Assembly: GCF_014199335.1 (NCBI RefSeq)
Contig: NZ_JACIJI010000004.1
Span: forward strand, 62,001 to 126,000
Length of the DNA: 64,000 bases
DNA from: Stakelama sediminis
GTDB lineage: Bacteria; Pseudomonadota; Alphaproteobacteria; Sphingomonadales; Sphingomonadaceae
Direction of reading: 5' to 3'
Every line of letters begins with the position of its first letter. The stretch's first letter is position 1. Made by a program: the position numbers and the translations under genes. Below are positions 36,486-46,274 of this stretch, one piece after another. The notes beneath the pieces are model-generated. The model searched no databases. It saw nothing but the letters and a program-made list of their open reading frames with translations, and was not told the DNA's origin.

Positions 36486-37817
36486 CTATTTCTTCTGCTT
36501 CTTCAGGATATCGAGTGCGGCGGCCGTCATCGCCTCGGTGGCGGTGCTGATGACCGCGACGGCATCGGGTGCCCAGTGCGCACTATGTAGAGGCGGCAGT
36601 TCCAGTTCCCCCTTCTTGAACGCCTCCCACTGCGTTTTCGGTACGCCGCCGACCATGAAGATCAGGCTCTGCATGGATTTGTCGGCGCGATAATATTGGC
36701 CGAAATCCTCTCCGCCCATGGTGGCTGGAATCTGCATGACATGGTCGTCGCCGAAGCGTTTGGCGAACAGGAGCATCATCTCCCCCGACAAAGGCTCGGT
36801 ATTGTAGGTGGCGGGCGTATAATCGTCCTTCACCGTCACCACCGGCATCTTGTCCTTCGGCATCCCGGCTGCCACCGCCTCGCCACGGGCGATGCGGGCA
36901 ATGCCGTCGAGCAGCTTTTTGCGCGTCTCGTCACTATAACTGCGCACGGTGAGCAGCAGCGTCGCCTTGTCCGGAATGACATTGTGCGTGGCGCCGGCCT
37001 GAAAGCTGCCGACGGTCACCACGGCGGGCGATTGCGGGTCTGTTTCCCGGCTGACCAGCGTCTGTAACGTGCCGACAATTCGCGACGCGAGCACGATCGG
37101 ATCCTTGGTCGCGTTGGGATAGGCGCCATGTCCGCCGATGCCCTTCACCACGATATCGACGGAATCGACATTGGCGAGCGCATAGCCCGAATGAATGCCG
37201 ATGGTGCCCGCAGGCATATTCGCCGCATCATGAAAGGCGAGGGCGAAATCCGGCTTGGGGAATCGCGTGAAGAGGCCGTCGGCCAGCATCATGCGTGCGC
37301 CCTTGCCGATTTCCTCCGCAGGCTGGGCGACCATCACCAGCGTTCCCGACCAGTCATCCTTCATCGCCGCCAGATTACGCAGCGTGCCGACCCAGGTCGC
37401 CATATGGGTGTCATGGCCGCAGGCGTGCATGACGCCGGTTTCCACCCCGGTTGCGGTCGTGGTGCGAACCTTCGATGCGTAAGGCAGGCCGGTTTCTTCG
37501 GTCACCGGCAGCGCGTCCATGTCGGTGCGGATCATCAGCGTCGGCCCGTCGCCATTTTTCAGCACCGCAACGACGCCGGTGCCGCCGACATGTTCGGTCA
37601 CGGTAAAACCGGCTGCACGCGCAGCCGCAGCCAGCTTCGCCGCGGTGGCGTTCTCATGCAGGCTGAGTTCCGGATGCGCGTGCAGATCCTTGTAGAGCGT
37701 CAGCAGCGACGGCATCTCTTCGGTCGTGGCGTCATGAACTTCATCGGCACTTGCAGGAGCACCAATGGAGAGTGCGGCAGCCGCGCCTGCCAGCAATAGT
37801 GAACGGATCATTTTCAT
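36486..37817 (-). CDS. M20 family amidohydrolase, exported
   Basis: 443 aa with Sec signal (SLLLAGAAAALSIGAPASA). Zinc ligands and catalytic residues read as IRTDMDALPV, MHACGHDTHMA, AQPAEEIGKGARMM, ALAFHDA and GGEDFGQY. Relatives cleave N-acyl amino acids such as hippurate; the periplasmic location and true substrate are inferred. Confidence 0.88.
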   Translation of the reverse strand: MKMIRSLLLAGAAAALSIGAPASADEVHDATTEEMPSLLTLYKDLHAHPELSLHENATAAKLAAAARAAGFTVTEHVGGTGVVAVLKNGDGPTLMIRTDMDALPVTEETGLPYASKVRTTTATGVETGVMHACGHDTHMATWVGTLRNLAAMKDDWSGTLVMVAQPAEEIGKGARMMLADGLFTRFPKPDFALAFHDAANMPAGTIGIHSGYALANVDSVDIVVKGIGGHGAYPNATKDPIVLASRIVGTLQTLVSRETDPQSPAVVTVGSFQAGATHNVIPDKATLLLTVRSYSDETRKKLLDGIARIARGEAVAAGMPKDKMPVVTVKDDYTPATYNTEPLSGEMMLLFAKRFGDDHVMQIPATMGGEDFGQYYRADKSMQSLIFMVGGVPKTQWEAFKKGELELPPLHSAHWAPDAVAVISTATEAMTAAALDILKKQKK

Positions 37818-37869
37818 CTCCCCCTGGGCAGGTCAGTTTCGACGCTCAGGGGGAGAATTGGCAAGAGGT

Positions 37870-38655
37870 TTATGCCGCTGTCCAGCCGCCGTCGATGGAA
37901 TAGTTGGCGCCGGTGATCGCCTTGGCTTCATCGCGACACAGGAAAACGGCAAGCGCGGCGACTTCCTCCGGCTGGACGAATTCCTTGGTCGGCTGCGCTT
38001 CCAGCAGAACGTCGTTCATCACCTGCTCGCGCGTCATGTTGCGCGAGGACATGGTATCGGGAATCTGCTTTTCGACCAGCGGCGTCCAGACATAGCCCGG
38101 CGAAATGCAGTTGACGGTGATGCCGTCGGTCGCGGTTTCCAGCGCAACCGTCTTGGTCAGACCGGCAATGCCGTGCTTGGCCATGATATAGGCGGTCTTG
38201 TTGGGGCTGGCGACCAGGCTGTGCGCAGATGCGGTGGACAGGATGCGGCCCCAGCCCTTTTTCTTCATATAAGGCACGGCCGCGCGCATCATGTACCAGG
38301 CCGAGGTCAGGTTGATCTTGATGATCGCTTCAAATTTTTCGGGCGGGAAATCCTCGATCTTCGCGACATGCTGGATGCCGGCATTGTTGACGATGATATC
38401 GGGGCCGCCCAGTTCGTCATGACAGCGTTTGACCATTGCCTCGATCTCGTCCGGCTTGGTCATGTCGGCGGCATCATACAGCGCCTTGGCTCCGCTGGTG
38501 TTGGCCAGCGCGGCGCGTTCCTTTTCGATCGCATCCTCATCGCCGAATCCGTTGATCATCACCGCCGCGCCCTCAGCCGCGAACGCCTTGGCGTAGGCGA
38601 GGCCGATGCCGGAAGTCGATCCGGTGACGATGACGCTCTTGCCCTTCAGAAACAT
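37870..38655 (-). CDS. bdhA: 3-hydroxybutyrate dehydrogenase
   Basis: 261 aa SDR enzyme. NAD site TGSTSGIGLAYAKAF, NNAGIQH, catalytic S-Y-K as STASAHSLVASPNKTAYIMAK split over two motifs, and the substrate loop WTPLVEKQIPD typical of BdhA. Oxidises 3-hydroxybutyrate to acetoacetate. 14 bp after the patatin gene on the same strand. Confidence 0.92.
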   Translation of the reverse strand: MFLKGKSVIVTGSTSGIGLAYAKAFAAEGAAVMINGFGDEDAIEKERAALANTSGAKALYDAADMTKPDEIEAMVKRCHDELGGPDIIVNNAGIQHVAKIEDFPPEKFEAIIKINLTSAWYMMRAAVPYMKKKGWGRILSTASAHSLVASPNKTAYIMAKHGIAGLTKTVALETATDGITVNCISPGYVWTPLVEKQIPDTMSSRNMTREQVMNDVLLEAQPTKEFVQPEEVAALAVFLCRDEAKAITGANYSIDGGWTAA

Positions 38656-38669
38656 TGCATTCTCCTTTG

Positions 38670-39812
38670 TCAGCGGCGGGTCAGGTCGAAGGCGGCAGTA
38701 TGGCCGTCCAGTATATTGCTGGCGAGCAGTCGTGCATTCTGCATGGTTTCGCGCACGGCGGTGTGCCCGGCCATCCAGTGTTCGTTCATGGTGCGCGCGG
38801 AAAATTCGAAATCGCGGCTACCGCCCTCCCAGGCATTGGCGCGATAGATGAGCTGGACGATGCTGACGGGCCGTTCCTGTGCCTGTGCGCGCAGGGCGAC
38901 AACGTCGGGATCGTCGGCAAGATCGGGAGGCAGCTTGTCGAGTACCTTGCGGATCGCTTCGCGTTCCTGGCGCAGTTTCAGCCGTTCGGTCGACACCTGC
39001 CGGGTACGGCTGGAAAAGCGAATTTCCTTTTCCCGGGCCATCACATCCATGATTGTGCGCGGCATATCGGCATTGGCGGAAAACAGATCCACCTGAAGCA
39101 CCAGCATAGGTGCATCCTGATTGTCGAGAACATGGGAAAGCGGGGTGTTCGAAACCAGCCCGCCGTCCCAGTAATATCGCCCGTCAATTTCGACCGGCGG
39201 TAGTCCAGGGGGAAGTGCGCCCGACGCCATGATATGGCGTGCGTCGAGGCGCATCTCATGCGTGTCGAAATAGCGGAAATTGCCCGACTCGATATCGACC
39301 GCGCCGACCGACAGCCGGACCGGGCCGTCATTGAGCAAGTCCCAATCGACCAGCTTGTCCAGCGTTTCGACCAGCGGTGCGCTGTCGTAAAAGCTGAGCG
39401 CGTCGCAGGTGCCCGGCGGGCTGAGCATCGGCGGGAAGGGGCGCGGCGCGAAAAAGCCGGGGACGCCAGTGCCGAGCACCATGCCCGCCGACCATTCATG
39501 CGCGATTTCGCGGAAAATATCCTGTGGCGGCAGGGGGAAACTGGGGAGCGCCGCCGTGACGGTTTCCCAGAATGTTTCCAGCCGTTCCACCCGGCGTTCG
39601 GCTGGGTTTCCGGCAAAGATAGCCGCGTTGATCGCACCGATGGAGATGCCGGCGACCCAGTCGACCGAAACGTCGATATCCGCCAGCGCCTCAATCACGC
39701 CGCCCTGAAAGGAACCCAGCGCGCCGCCGCCTTGCAGAACCAGTGCAACACAATCGGGAAGCGGCAGGGCATCGCGGCTGTGCCGGCGCGAGCGGGGTTC
39801 CATATCGGCCAT
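38670..39812 (-). CDS. Patatin-like phospholipase with DUF3734 C-terminal region
   Basis: 380 aa from ATG 39812. Patatin catalytic dyad: oxyanion motif QGGGALGSFQGGV, nucleophile G-x-S-x-G in AGISIGAINAAI, and D-G-G in YYWDGGLVSNTPL. The C-terminal helical part (TRQVSTERLKLRQEREAIRKVL) is the DUF3734 type. Such genes are often beside bdhA and tied to polyhydroxybutyrate use, as here; start choice moderate. Confidence 0.88.
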   Translation of the reverse strand: MADMEPRSRRHSRDALPLPDCVALVLQGGGALGSFQGGVIEALADIDVSVDWVAGISIGAINAAIFAGNPAERRVERLETFWETVTAALPSFPLPPQDIFREIAHEWSAGMVLGTGVPGFFAPRPFPPMLSPPGTCDALSFYDSAPLVETLDKLVDWDLLNDGPVRLSVGAVDIESGNFRYFDTHEMRLDARHIMASGALPPGLPPVEIDGRYYWDGGLVSNTPLSHVLDNQDAPMLVLQVDLFSANADMPRTIMDVMAREKEIRFSSRTRQVSTERLKLRQEREAIRKVLDKLPPDLADDPDVVALRAQAQERPVSIVQLIYRANAWEGGSRDFEFSARTMNEHWMAGHTAVRETMQNARLLASNILDGHTAAFDLTRR

Positions 39813-39929
39813 GACCAAGCAAGTGGCGCTTGTTGTGCGCTGCATCAAGCAGCGGCGGCAAAAAAACTATATTATGACGTGAACATGACGCATGATGTCT
39901 GCGACACTGCCTGCGGACGGGAGAATTCC

Positions 39930-40841
39930 ATGCGCCTCGACGATCTCGATCCCACCCGAAATGCGCGTGACCTAGGTTCGGGCGGGCGCGCAGGTCGCGG
40001 AGGCGGCGGCAATCTGCTGCTGTCGCTTCTGCCGATGTTGCTCGGTCGAAAAATGGGAGCGGGGACGATTATCATTCTGGCCGTCGTCGCGATCGGCTGG
40101 TTCGTGATGGGCGGCGGTGGCGGGACGCAGGATGCCATGCAGGGCGTCGGTCCGGCATCCGTCGGGCAGCAGCAGGCGACAGGCGGCGCGCCGAAAGCGT
40201 GCGACACGGCGGAAGAACTGTTCGCCTGCCGCGTGATGCAATCGACGGACATGACGTGGGAAGCGTTGTTCGCAAAGGAACCGGGCTGGCCGCGCTATAC
40301 GCCCGCGACGATCAATTTCTATCGCGGCGGCGCGCAGTCGGGTTGTGGCGCCGCGCAATCGGCAATGGGGCCGTTTTATTGTCCTGCCGATGACGGCGTA
40401 TATCTCGACACCAGCTTTTTCGACGAACTCAAATCGCGCTATGGCGCGGGCGGCGATTTTGCGCAGGCTTATGTCATCGCGCACGAAATGGGCCATCACG
40501 TTCAGGATTTGCTGGGCACTTCGGGTCAGGTGCATGATGAGCAGCAACGGCTGAACGCGGTGCAGGGCAACCGGTTGTCGGTACGACTGGAATTACAAGC
40601 GGATTGCTATGCCGGGGTATGGGCGGCGCAGAATCGCGACCGGCTCGATCCCGGCGATGTCGAAGAGGGGATGCGTGCGGCCAACGCCATCGGTGACGAC
40701 ACCCTGCAGCGTGAGGCGCAGGGCAGGGTGATGCCCGACAGCTTTACCCACGGCACCTCGCAGCAGCGGATGAAATGGCTGCGTACCGGGCTGAACAGGG
40801 GCGATCCGCGCGCCTGCGACACCTTCTCCGGCGATATCTGA
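39930..40841 (+). CDS. Neutral zinc metallopeptidase (YpfJ family)
   Basis: 303 aa from ATG 39930 (GGGAGAATTCC). A short cytosolic N terminus (MRLDDLDPTRNARDLG), Gly-rich stretch, one membrane helix (about 45-60) and a periplasmic domain with zinc motif VIAHEMGHHVQ and a downstream LELQADCYAG glutamate. Peptidase type; substrate not known. Confidence 0.92.
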   Translation: MRLDDLDPTRNARDLGSGGRAGRGGGGNLLLSLLPMLLGRKMGAGTIIILAVVAIGWFVMGGGGGTQDAMQGVGPASVGQQQATGGAPKACDTAEELFACRVMQSTDMTWEALFAKEPGWPRYTPATINFYRGGAQSGCGAAQSAMGPFYCPADDGVYLDTSFFDELKSRYGAGGDFAQAYVIAHEMGHHVQDLLGTSGQVHDEQQRLNAVQGNRLSVRLELQADCYAGVWAAQNRDRLDPGDVEEGMRAANAIGDDTLQREAQGRVMPDSFTHGTSQQRMKWLRTGLNRGDPRACDTFSGDI

Positions 40842-40942
40842 ACCGCCCGGCGCGACAGGCCGCGGGCCTGACGCAATCATGGTTGCATCGGCCCGAAACT
40901 GTGGGTAATGGAGCGATCCCCGGCCAGGTCCGGGAACCGGAT

Positions 40943-41018
40943 GGGGCCGTAGCTCAGTTGGGAGAGCGCTGCAATCGCACTGCAGAGGTCAGGGGTTCGA
41001 CTCCCCTCGGCTCCACCA
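40943..41018 (+). tRNA. tRNA-Ala (anticodon CGC)
   Basis: 76 nt from GGGGCCG to the encoded CCA. Acceptor GGGGCCG/CGGCTCC with a G-U pair, D arm GCTC-AGTTGGGA-GAGC, anticodon stem CTGCA/TGCAG with loop ATCGCAC (anticodon CGC at 40976-40978), and T arm AGGGG-TTCGACT-CCCCT. It reads GCG, a codon very frequent in this genome. Confidence 0.97.
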
Positions 41019-41130
41019 TTCCCTTAGTTTTCAGCATTGTTTCAGCGCTGCCTGCGTTGGATAAATCCGCCTTGCCTCGCTCCCGTCAACAGGTAGAGAA
41101 GGCGGGTCGTTTCAGATGGAGAATGAAGGA

Positions 41131-41262
41131 ATGCGCGTCCTTACCGTCATACTGCTCACCGGCGCCTTTGCGCTGGCGGCCTGCAACACCGTGGAAGGAG
41201 TCGGCAAGGATGTCGCTTCGGCCGGAAACACCGTGGCGAAGACGGCGAACAAGGCGAAGTAA
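41131..41262 (+). CDS. Entericidin-type small lipoprotein
   Basis: 43 aa, too short for most ORF callers: MRVLTVILLTGAFALAAC then NTVEGVGKDVASAGNTVAK. Lipobox LAAC and the TVEGxGKD core match the entericidin A/B family of membrane lipoproteins. ATG 41131 follows GAAGGA directly. Starts 112 bp after the tRNA. Confidence 0.9.
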   Translation: MRVLTVILLTGAFALAACNTVEGVGKDVASAGNTVAKTANKAK

Positions 41263-41303
41263 GCCCGGAACCTTGCCGGGGTAAGCGCTTTTCCACAATA
41301 GCT

Positions 41304-42056
41304 ATGACCGACAACGCGATACCGGCTGCAACCCTGATCCTTATGCGGGAGCGGGGGCAGGCGCCGCCGCACCTGCTGATGGTGGAGCGGGCCCGGACCA
41401 TGGCGTTTGCCGCGGGTGCTGCGGTGTTTCCGGGCGGGCGTATCGATCCGGGCGATCATGCGCTGGCGGAAATTCTCGCGCCGCAAATGTCCGATGCGGC
41501 TGCACGTATCGCCGCTATCCGCGAGACGATTGAGGAAGCGGGGCTTGCCCCTGCGATAACGCCGTTGCTCTCGCAGGGTGAAATTGCCGGGATGCGGGCA
41601 AAACTCCTTGATGGTGCACCGCTGGGCGAAGTGCTTGCGCACGATGCCCATATCGACCTTTCGGCGCTGACGCCGTTTGCACGCTGGCGTCCCGACCTTG
41701 AGCTAAGCCGGGTTTTCGATACGCATTTCTTCATTACCAAATTGCCAGGCGAGACGGCACAAAATCCGCAAGCGGATGGCAGTGAGACGGTCCGGCTGTT
41801 CTGGACCAGCGCAAAAGATGCACTGGCGGCGGCGGATCGGAAACAGCTTTCGGTTATTTATCCGACCCGCCGCAATCTGGAACGGCTGGCTTTGTTCGAC
41901 AGCCACGCCGATGCGGTTGCGGACGCCCATGCCCATCCGGTGCGCACGATCACGCCCTGGCAGGAAAGCCGGGAGGACGGCGCCTATCTCTGCATTCCCG
42001 ACGATCTTGGCTATCCGGTAACGGCCGAGCGGCTGGAGCGGGTGCGGCGCGGATGA
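41304..42056 (+). CDS. NUDIX hydrolase family protein
   Basis: 250 aa. The NUDIX box is split over a longer insert: GGRIDPGD...AAARIAAIRETIEEAGLA (G-x5-E-x7-RE-x2-EE-x-G). Relatives cleave nucleoside diphosphate derivatives such as coenzyme A or ADP-ribose; the NUDT19-like length suggests acyl-CoA type substrates, uncertain. Overlaps the next gene by 4 bp. Confidence 0.85.
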   Translation: MTDNAIPAATLILMRERGQAPPHLLMVERARTMAFAAGAAVFPGGRIDPGDHALAEILAPQMSDAAARIAAIRETIEEAGLAPAITPLLSQGEIAGMRAKLLDGAPLGEVLAHDAHIDLSALTPFARWRPDLELSRVFDTHFFITKLPGETAQNPQADGSETVRLFWTSAKDALAAADRKQLSVIYPTRRNLERLALFDSHADAVADAHAHPVRTITPWQESREDGAYLCIPDDLGYPVTAERLERVRRG

Positions 42057-42781
42057 TCCTCCTGCGCAGGGCGATCAAGGGACTGGCGGGGATACTGATG
42101 TTGCTGGCGATCGGGTTCGCGTTGTACGCGTTCCTACGCAATCGGCCGCAGGACGTACCATGGACGCCGCTCGACCTTGGCCAGCATACCGGATTGTTCA
42201 CCGGTCGGAAACTGGCGGCGCTGGATACGGATTTCGCCGAATGTCGGGCGCTGCTGGACAAGGCGGGTGTCCGCTACTCTGCCCTTTCCCCTGCGGGTAA
42301 GGGAGGATGCAGCTATGCGGACGGCGTGCGCCTGCATCCCGGTGGCCCGGATGCTATCGCCCTTTCACCATCCGAAGCGCGGATGTCCTGCCCGGTCGCA
42401 GCCGGATTGCTGATGTGGCAATGGAATGTGCTGCAACCAGCCGCGCAACGCTATTTCGGCAGTCCGGTCGGGCGCATGCTTCACTATGGAACCTATAGCT
42501 GCCGTCGTCTCTATGGCCGCGCCACCGGCCCGTGGAGCAAACATGCCACCGCCGATGCGATCGACGTGGCGGGGTTCGTGCTGAAGGACGGCACGCGGAT
42601 CACGGTCACGGGTGACTGGGGCGGGAAGGGCGTGAAGGCACAATTTCTGCACACCGTGCGCGACGGGGCATGCGGCCTGTTTTCGACCGTGCTGTCGCCC
42701 GACTATAATCGGGCGCATCACGATCACCTCCACCTCGATCAGGCCAGACGCGGAGCGTTTGGTGGTCGTGTATGTCGTTAG
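42053..42781 (+). CDS. Extensin-like C-terminal domain protein
   Basis: 242 aa. One N-terminal membrane anchor (about 8-27) then the extensin-like domain: CSYADGVRLHPGG, MSCPVAAGLLMWQWNVLQPAA, YGTYSCRRLYGR, WSKHATADAIDVAGF and the H-rich HHDHLHLD end, which resembles a peptidoglycan LD/DD-endopeptidase metal site. Periplasmic; activity unproven. Confidence 0.85.
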   Translation: MILLRRAIKGLAGILMLLAIGFALYAFLRNRPQDVPWTPLDLGQHTGLFTGRKLAALDTDFAECRALLDKAGVRYSALSPAGKGGCSYADGVRLHPGGPDAIALSPSEARMSCPVAAGLLMWQWNVLQPAAQRYFGSPVGRMLHYGTYSCRRLYGRATGPWSKHATADAIDVAGFVLKDGTRITVTGDWGGKGVKAQFLHTVRDGACGLFSTVLSPDYNRAHHDHLHLDQARRGAFGGRVCR

Positions 42782-42884
42782 AGTTCATCTGAGAAACCGG
42801 CACCGGCCCGATACCGTACATGGAAATTCGCCTGAAATGCGAACTTCCAAACAGACTCTCAGGACTGGCTTGCCCTAAACCGCT

Positions 42885-43436
42885 CTAGTTCGGCAAGGCG
42901 TTGGCATCGACCTTCTCCACCCAGGCAGGGAAGAAGGCGGGTTGCCGACCCGACCAGCCTGCCGCCGTCGCGGCGGCTTCGCTGATCGATTGCAGCAACT
43001 TGCGCCGCAGGTCCGGATGAAGGTGCGGTAAAGCCGCCGCCGCGCAGAACGCCGCAGGAAGCCATGGCCGGACCTCTGCCCCGACCAGCCGCTCATACAG
43101 AAAGCGATAGGCCGAAAAGGTGGTTAACCGACCCTGTCCCAGATCGAATGCGGAAACGGTGATCAGCGGCGCCATGAACGGCTCGATGGCATCCAGGCCG
43201 CTGTCGTCGGGAATGATCGCGCGCAGATCGGGAAGGCGGTCATAGATGCGGGCCTGAGCACGGATGCTGGCCGCTTCCACCACGTCGCGCGACCAGCGTT
43301 CCAGCGCATCGTCGCGATCCAGACCGATATCGAGCGACCTGCGGATATAGCGCTGGGTCGCTGCGCTGAAGCTTGCAAACTCCTTCATTTCAGCAAGCGT
43401 CATGGCGCCTTCCGCTGGTTTCATTCGAGAACTCAT
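42885..43436 (-). CDS. Hypothetical protein, unrecognised family
   Basis: 183 aa from ATG 43436 (GGAGCAGGTT upstream). Mostly helical, no signal or membrane segment: TLAEMKEFASFSAATQRYIRR, WSRDVVEAASIRAQARIYD, FSAYRFLYERLVGAEVRPWL and a C-terminal LHPDLRRKLLQSISEA. No motif recognised. Stands alone. Confidence 0.65.
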   Translation of the reverse strand: MSSRMKPAEGAMTLAEMKEFASFSAATQRYIRRSLDIGLDRDDALERWSRDVVEAASIRAQARIYDRLPDLRAIIPDDSGLDAIEPFMAPLITVSAFDLGQGRLTTFSAYRFLYERLVGAEVRPWLPAAFCAAAALPHLHPDLRRKLLQSISEAAATAAGWSGRQPAFFPAWVEKVDANALPN

Positions 43437-43646
43437 AACCTGCTCCACCCCCCGGTATAGCCTGCCGGATACTATGGACGAAACTGGTTAACAGAATGCT
43501 GAACCGTCCGTCGTCCGGCATTCAACATCGGACCATAAAAGGTGCTGCGATGCAACAAAGGTTGCGATGAACCGAGTGAGGCGCATCAATCCGATAGTGG
43601 TGCGCGGTTTTTGCGCAACAGTTGGTTTCGGCTGTAACTGCCGGGC

Positions 43647-44102
43647 CTAATCCGCCGTGAACTGCACAAAGGCATTGGCGACCCAGCCGGAGGCGCAGGG
43701 GCCGGCATAGTCGCGCGGGCTGTCCAGTCGTGCCGAAACGCCGCAATCCTGATCCGGTTCTCCTGTTGCGGGGCGGACGACGACACCCAGCCAGCGCTGA
43801 TCCATCGAGCGGGTGCAGATGAACAGTTTGCGGCCCGGTTGCAGCACGGCGATCTGCTTTGCGTCGCTGAACGGCGCGGTGCGCAGCGGCAACGTGCCGT
43901 TGTCGGGCAGGGTCGCAACGGTACCGTTGATCGCGCAGGCGGCAAAGCCGGGGCCGTTTTCGCCGATGCGTATCGGTCGCGTGCCGGGCGACAGGGTGGT
44001 GTCGGCGAAATTACCCTGAACGGTGTCGGTATCGTTGCCGATCGGCTGAACATTGTTGCAGGCGGAAAGCAGCAGCAAAAGTGCGGGAAACAGGATGCGC
44101 AT
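43647..44102 (-). CDS. Lipoprotein with SH3-like domain, hypothetical
   Basis: 151 aa, lipobox LSAC (Cys15). The body LPLRTAPFSDAKQIAVLQPG and KLFICTRSMDQRWLGVVVRP has the pattern of a bacterial SH3 domain, with paired cysteines. Divergent from the M1 peptidase gene. 43449-43646 holds no recognisable gene. Confidence 0.75.
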   Translation of the reverse strand: MRILFPALLLLLSACNNVQPIGNDTDTVQGNFADTTLSPGTRPIRIGENGPGFAACAINGTVATLPDNGTLPLRTAPFSDAKQIAVLQPGRKLFICTRSMDQRWLGVVVRPATGEPDQDCGVSARLDSPRDYAGPCASGWVANAFVQFTAD

Positions 44103-44211
44103 ACCCCACTTCTAGGGAAGCAACGGGGATTTGACGAGATGCCTTTACCGATGCGGCGGGATCTGGCTACCATCCATCCATGGTTCAGGGGTTTTCAGGT
44201 AGTTAACGTTC

Positions 44212-46152
44212 ATGACAGTGAAAAAGATCAGCGCCGCTATGCTGGCGGGCGCGCTGGCGGCGTGTTCCGGCGCGTCGAGTCAGCAGTCCATTTCGGAACA
44301 GACCGACGAGTCCGCACCGGCCGTTTCGCCGGTGCTGGAAACACAGGATGCGGAGGACGTGCACAGCTATGCCGTGCCGTCACAGGCGCGGGTCACGCAT
44401 GTCGCGCTGGATCTGGCGGCGGATTTCAGCGCCCATGTGTTGCGCGGAACGGCGACGCTGGACGTGCAGGCAGCGCAGGGCGCGCGGCGGATCGTTCTCG
44501 ATACGAAGGACTTGCAGATCGCGTCGGTGACTGACGGGCATGGTAAGGTGCTGCCGTGGAAGCTCGGCGCACAGGACAGTATGCATGGCGCGCCGCTGAC
44601 GGTCGCGCTCGACAATACGCGGCAGGTACGGATCACCTATCAGACGTCGCCCGGCGCGGTGGCGCTGCAATGGCTGACCCCCGAACAGACTGCGGGAAAA
44701 CAATATCCCTATCTGTTCAGTCAGGGAGAGCCGATCCTCAACCGTAGCTGGATACCGACCCAGGACAGCCCCGGCATTCGCCAGACCTGGGATGCGTCGA
44801 TTACCGTACCCGAACCGCTGACCGCAGTGATGAGCGCGGAGATGCTGACGCCGGAGGGGGAGGCTGTGGCGGGCAATCGCCGCCGTTTCCGCTTTCGTAT
44901 GGACAAGCCGGTCGCACCGTATCTGATCGCGCTTGCGGTCGGCGACCTGAAATTTCAGGCGACGGGGCCGCGCACCGGTATCTGGACTGAACCGGCGATG
45001 CTCGACAAGGCGGCCTATGAGTTTGCGGGGCTGGAGAAATTCGTCGATGCGGCGGAAAGCCTGTACGGCCCCTATCGCTGGGGCCGCTATGACCTGCTGG
45101 TGCTGCCGCCCAGCTTCCCCTTTGGCGGGATGGAAAATCCGCGTCTGACTTTCGTCACGCCGACCGCGATTGCGGGCGACCGCAGTCTGGTCAGCCTGAT
45201 CGCGCATGAACTGGCGCATAGCTGGTCGGGTAATCTGGTCACCAATGCGACATGGAATGATTTCTGGCTCAATGAAGGCTTCACCAGTTATTTTGAGAAC
45301 CGGATCATGGAAAAACTCTATGGCCGCGAGCGCGCGGCGATGGAGGCGGACCTTGCCTGGTCGGACATGATGCAGGCAGTGAATGAAGCAGGCGGTCCGC
45401 AGTCGCCGATGACACAACTGCACCTGAACCTTGGTCCCGATGTCGACCCGGACGACGGGATGAGCGGCATCGCCTATGACAAGGGGGCGACCTTCCTGCG
45501 CACGATCGAGGCGGCGGTGGGGCGGGAGCGGTTCGACCGCTATCTGCGCGGCTATTTCGACCGCCATGCATTCGAGCCGCAGACGACTGCCGGTTTCCTG
45601 AAGGATATTCGCGCCCATCTTTTCAAGGATGATCCGGAAACGGCGAGCCGGATCGGGCTGGATCAATGGGCGTATCAGCCGGGCATTCCGGCGAATGCCG
45701 TGCATGTCCATTCCCAGGCGTTCAAGGCGATGGATATGGCGGCGCAGGATTTCGCCAACGGCGGCCTGATTGCATCGGTGCCCGACGATGTGACCACGCA
45801 GGAACGCGTGCGCTTCCTGAACCAGTTGCCGCGCATGCTGCCGCACGAACGGCTACAGGCGCTGGATGGCCGGTTTCATTTTTCGCAAACCGGTAACAGC
45901 GAAGTGCGCTTTGCATGGCTGATGCTCGCACTCGGCAATCGCTATCAGCCTGCGGTGGCGTCGGCGCAGCAGTTCCTGACATCTCAGGGAAGGCGCAAAT
46001 TCGTGGCACCGCTTTTCCGGGAACTCGCCGATCAGGGCGCGTGGGGGAATCGGATTGCGCGGCAAATTTATGCCAAGGCGCGTCCCGGATACCATTCTGT
46101 AACGTCCGGAACGGTGGATCAGATCCTCGATTGGAAAGCCGTTACGGACTAG
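44212..46152 (+). CDS. M1 family aminopeptidase (lipoprotein)
   Basis: 646 aa. Lipobox LAAC at Cys18. Gluzincin motifs: substrate loop GGMENPRLTF, zinc site HELAHSWSGNLVTN, and NEGFTSYFE with the third ligand. The C-terminal helical domain and RLTP-style end resemble leukotriene A4 hydrolase/aminopeptidases. Acts on the periplasmic side; cleaves N-terminal residues. Confidence 0.94.
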   Translation: MTVKKISAAMLAGALAACSGASSQQSISEQTDESAPAVSPVLETQDAEDVHSYAVPSQARVTHVALDLAADFSAHVLRGTATLDVQAAQGARRIVLDTKDLQIASVTDGHGKVLPWKLGAQDSMHGAPLTVALDNTRQVRITYQTSPGAVALQWLTPEQTAGKQYPYLFSQGEPILNRSWIPTQDSPGIRQTWDASITVPEPLTAVMSAEMLTPEGEAVAGNRRRFRFRMDKPVAPYLIALAVGDLKFQATGPRTGIWTEPAMLDKAAYEFAGLEKFVDAAESLYGPYRWGRYDLLVLPPSFPFGGMENPRLTFVTPTAIAGDRSLVSLIAHELAHSWSGNLVTNATWNDFWLNEGFTSYFENRIMEKLYGRERAAMEADLAWSDMMQAVNEAGGPQSPMTQLHLNLGPDVDPDDGMSGIAYDKGATFLRTIEAAVGRERFDRYLRGYFDRHAFEPQTTAGFLKDIRAHLFKDDPETASRIGLDQWAYQPGIPANAVHVHSQAFKAMDMAAQDFANGGLIASVPDDVTTQERVRFLNQLPRMLPHERLQALDGRFHFSQTGNSEVRFAWLMLALGNRYQPAVASAQQFLTSQGRRKFVAPLFRELADQGAWGNRIARQIYAKARPGYHSVTSGTVDQILDWKAVTD

Positions 46153-46274
46153 TCATCGTCTGCGAAACACATTTCGTCGTAAAAGGTTCCGATGAACGGT
46201 GTGCAGGGGTTCCAACCCACGGCGCAGTCTGCTTAGCAGGGGGCATCAGATAATTTCAGAGCCGTGGGGGGTTC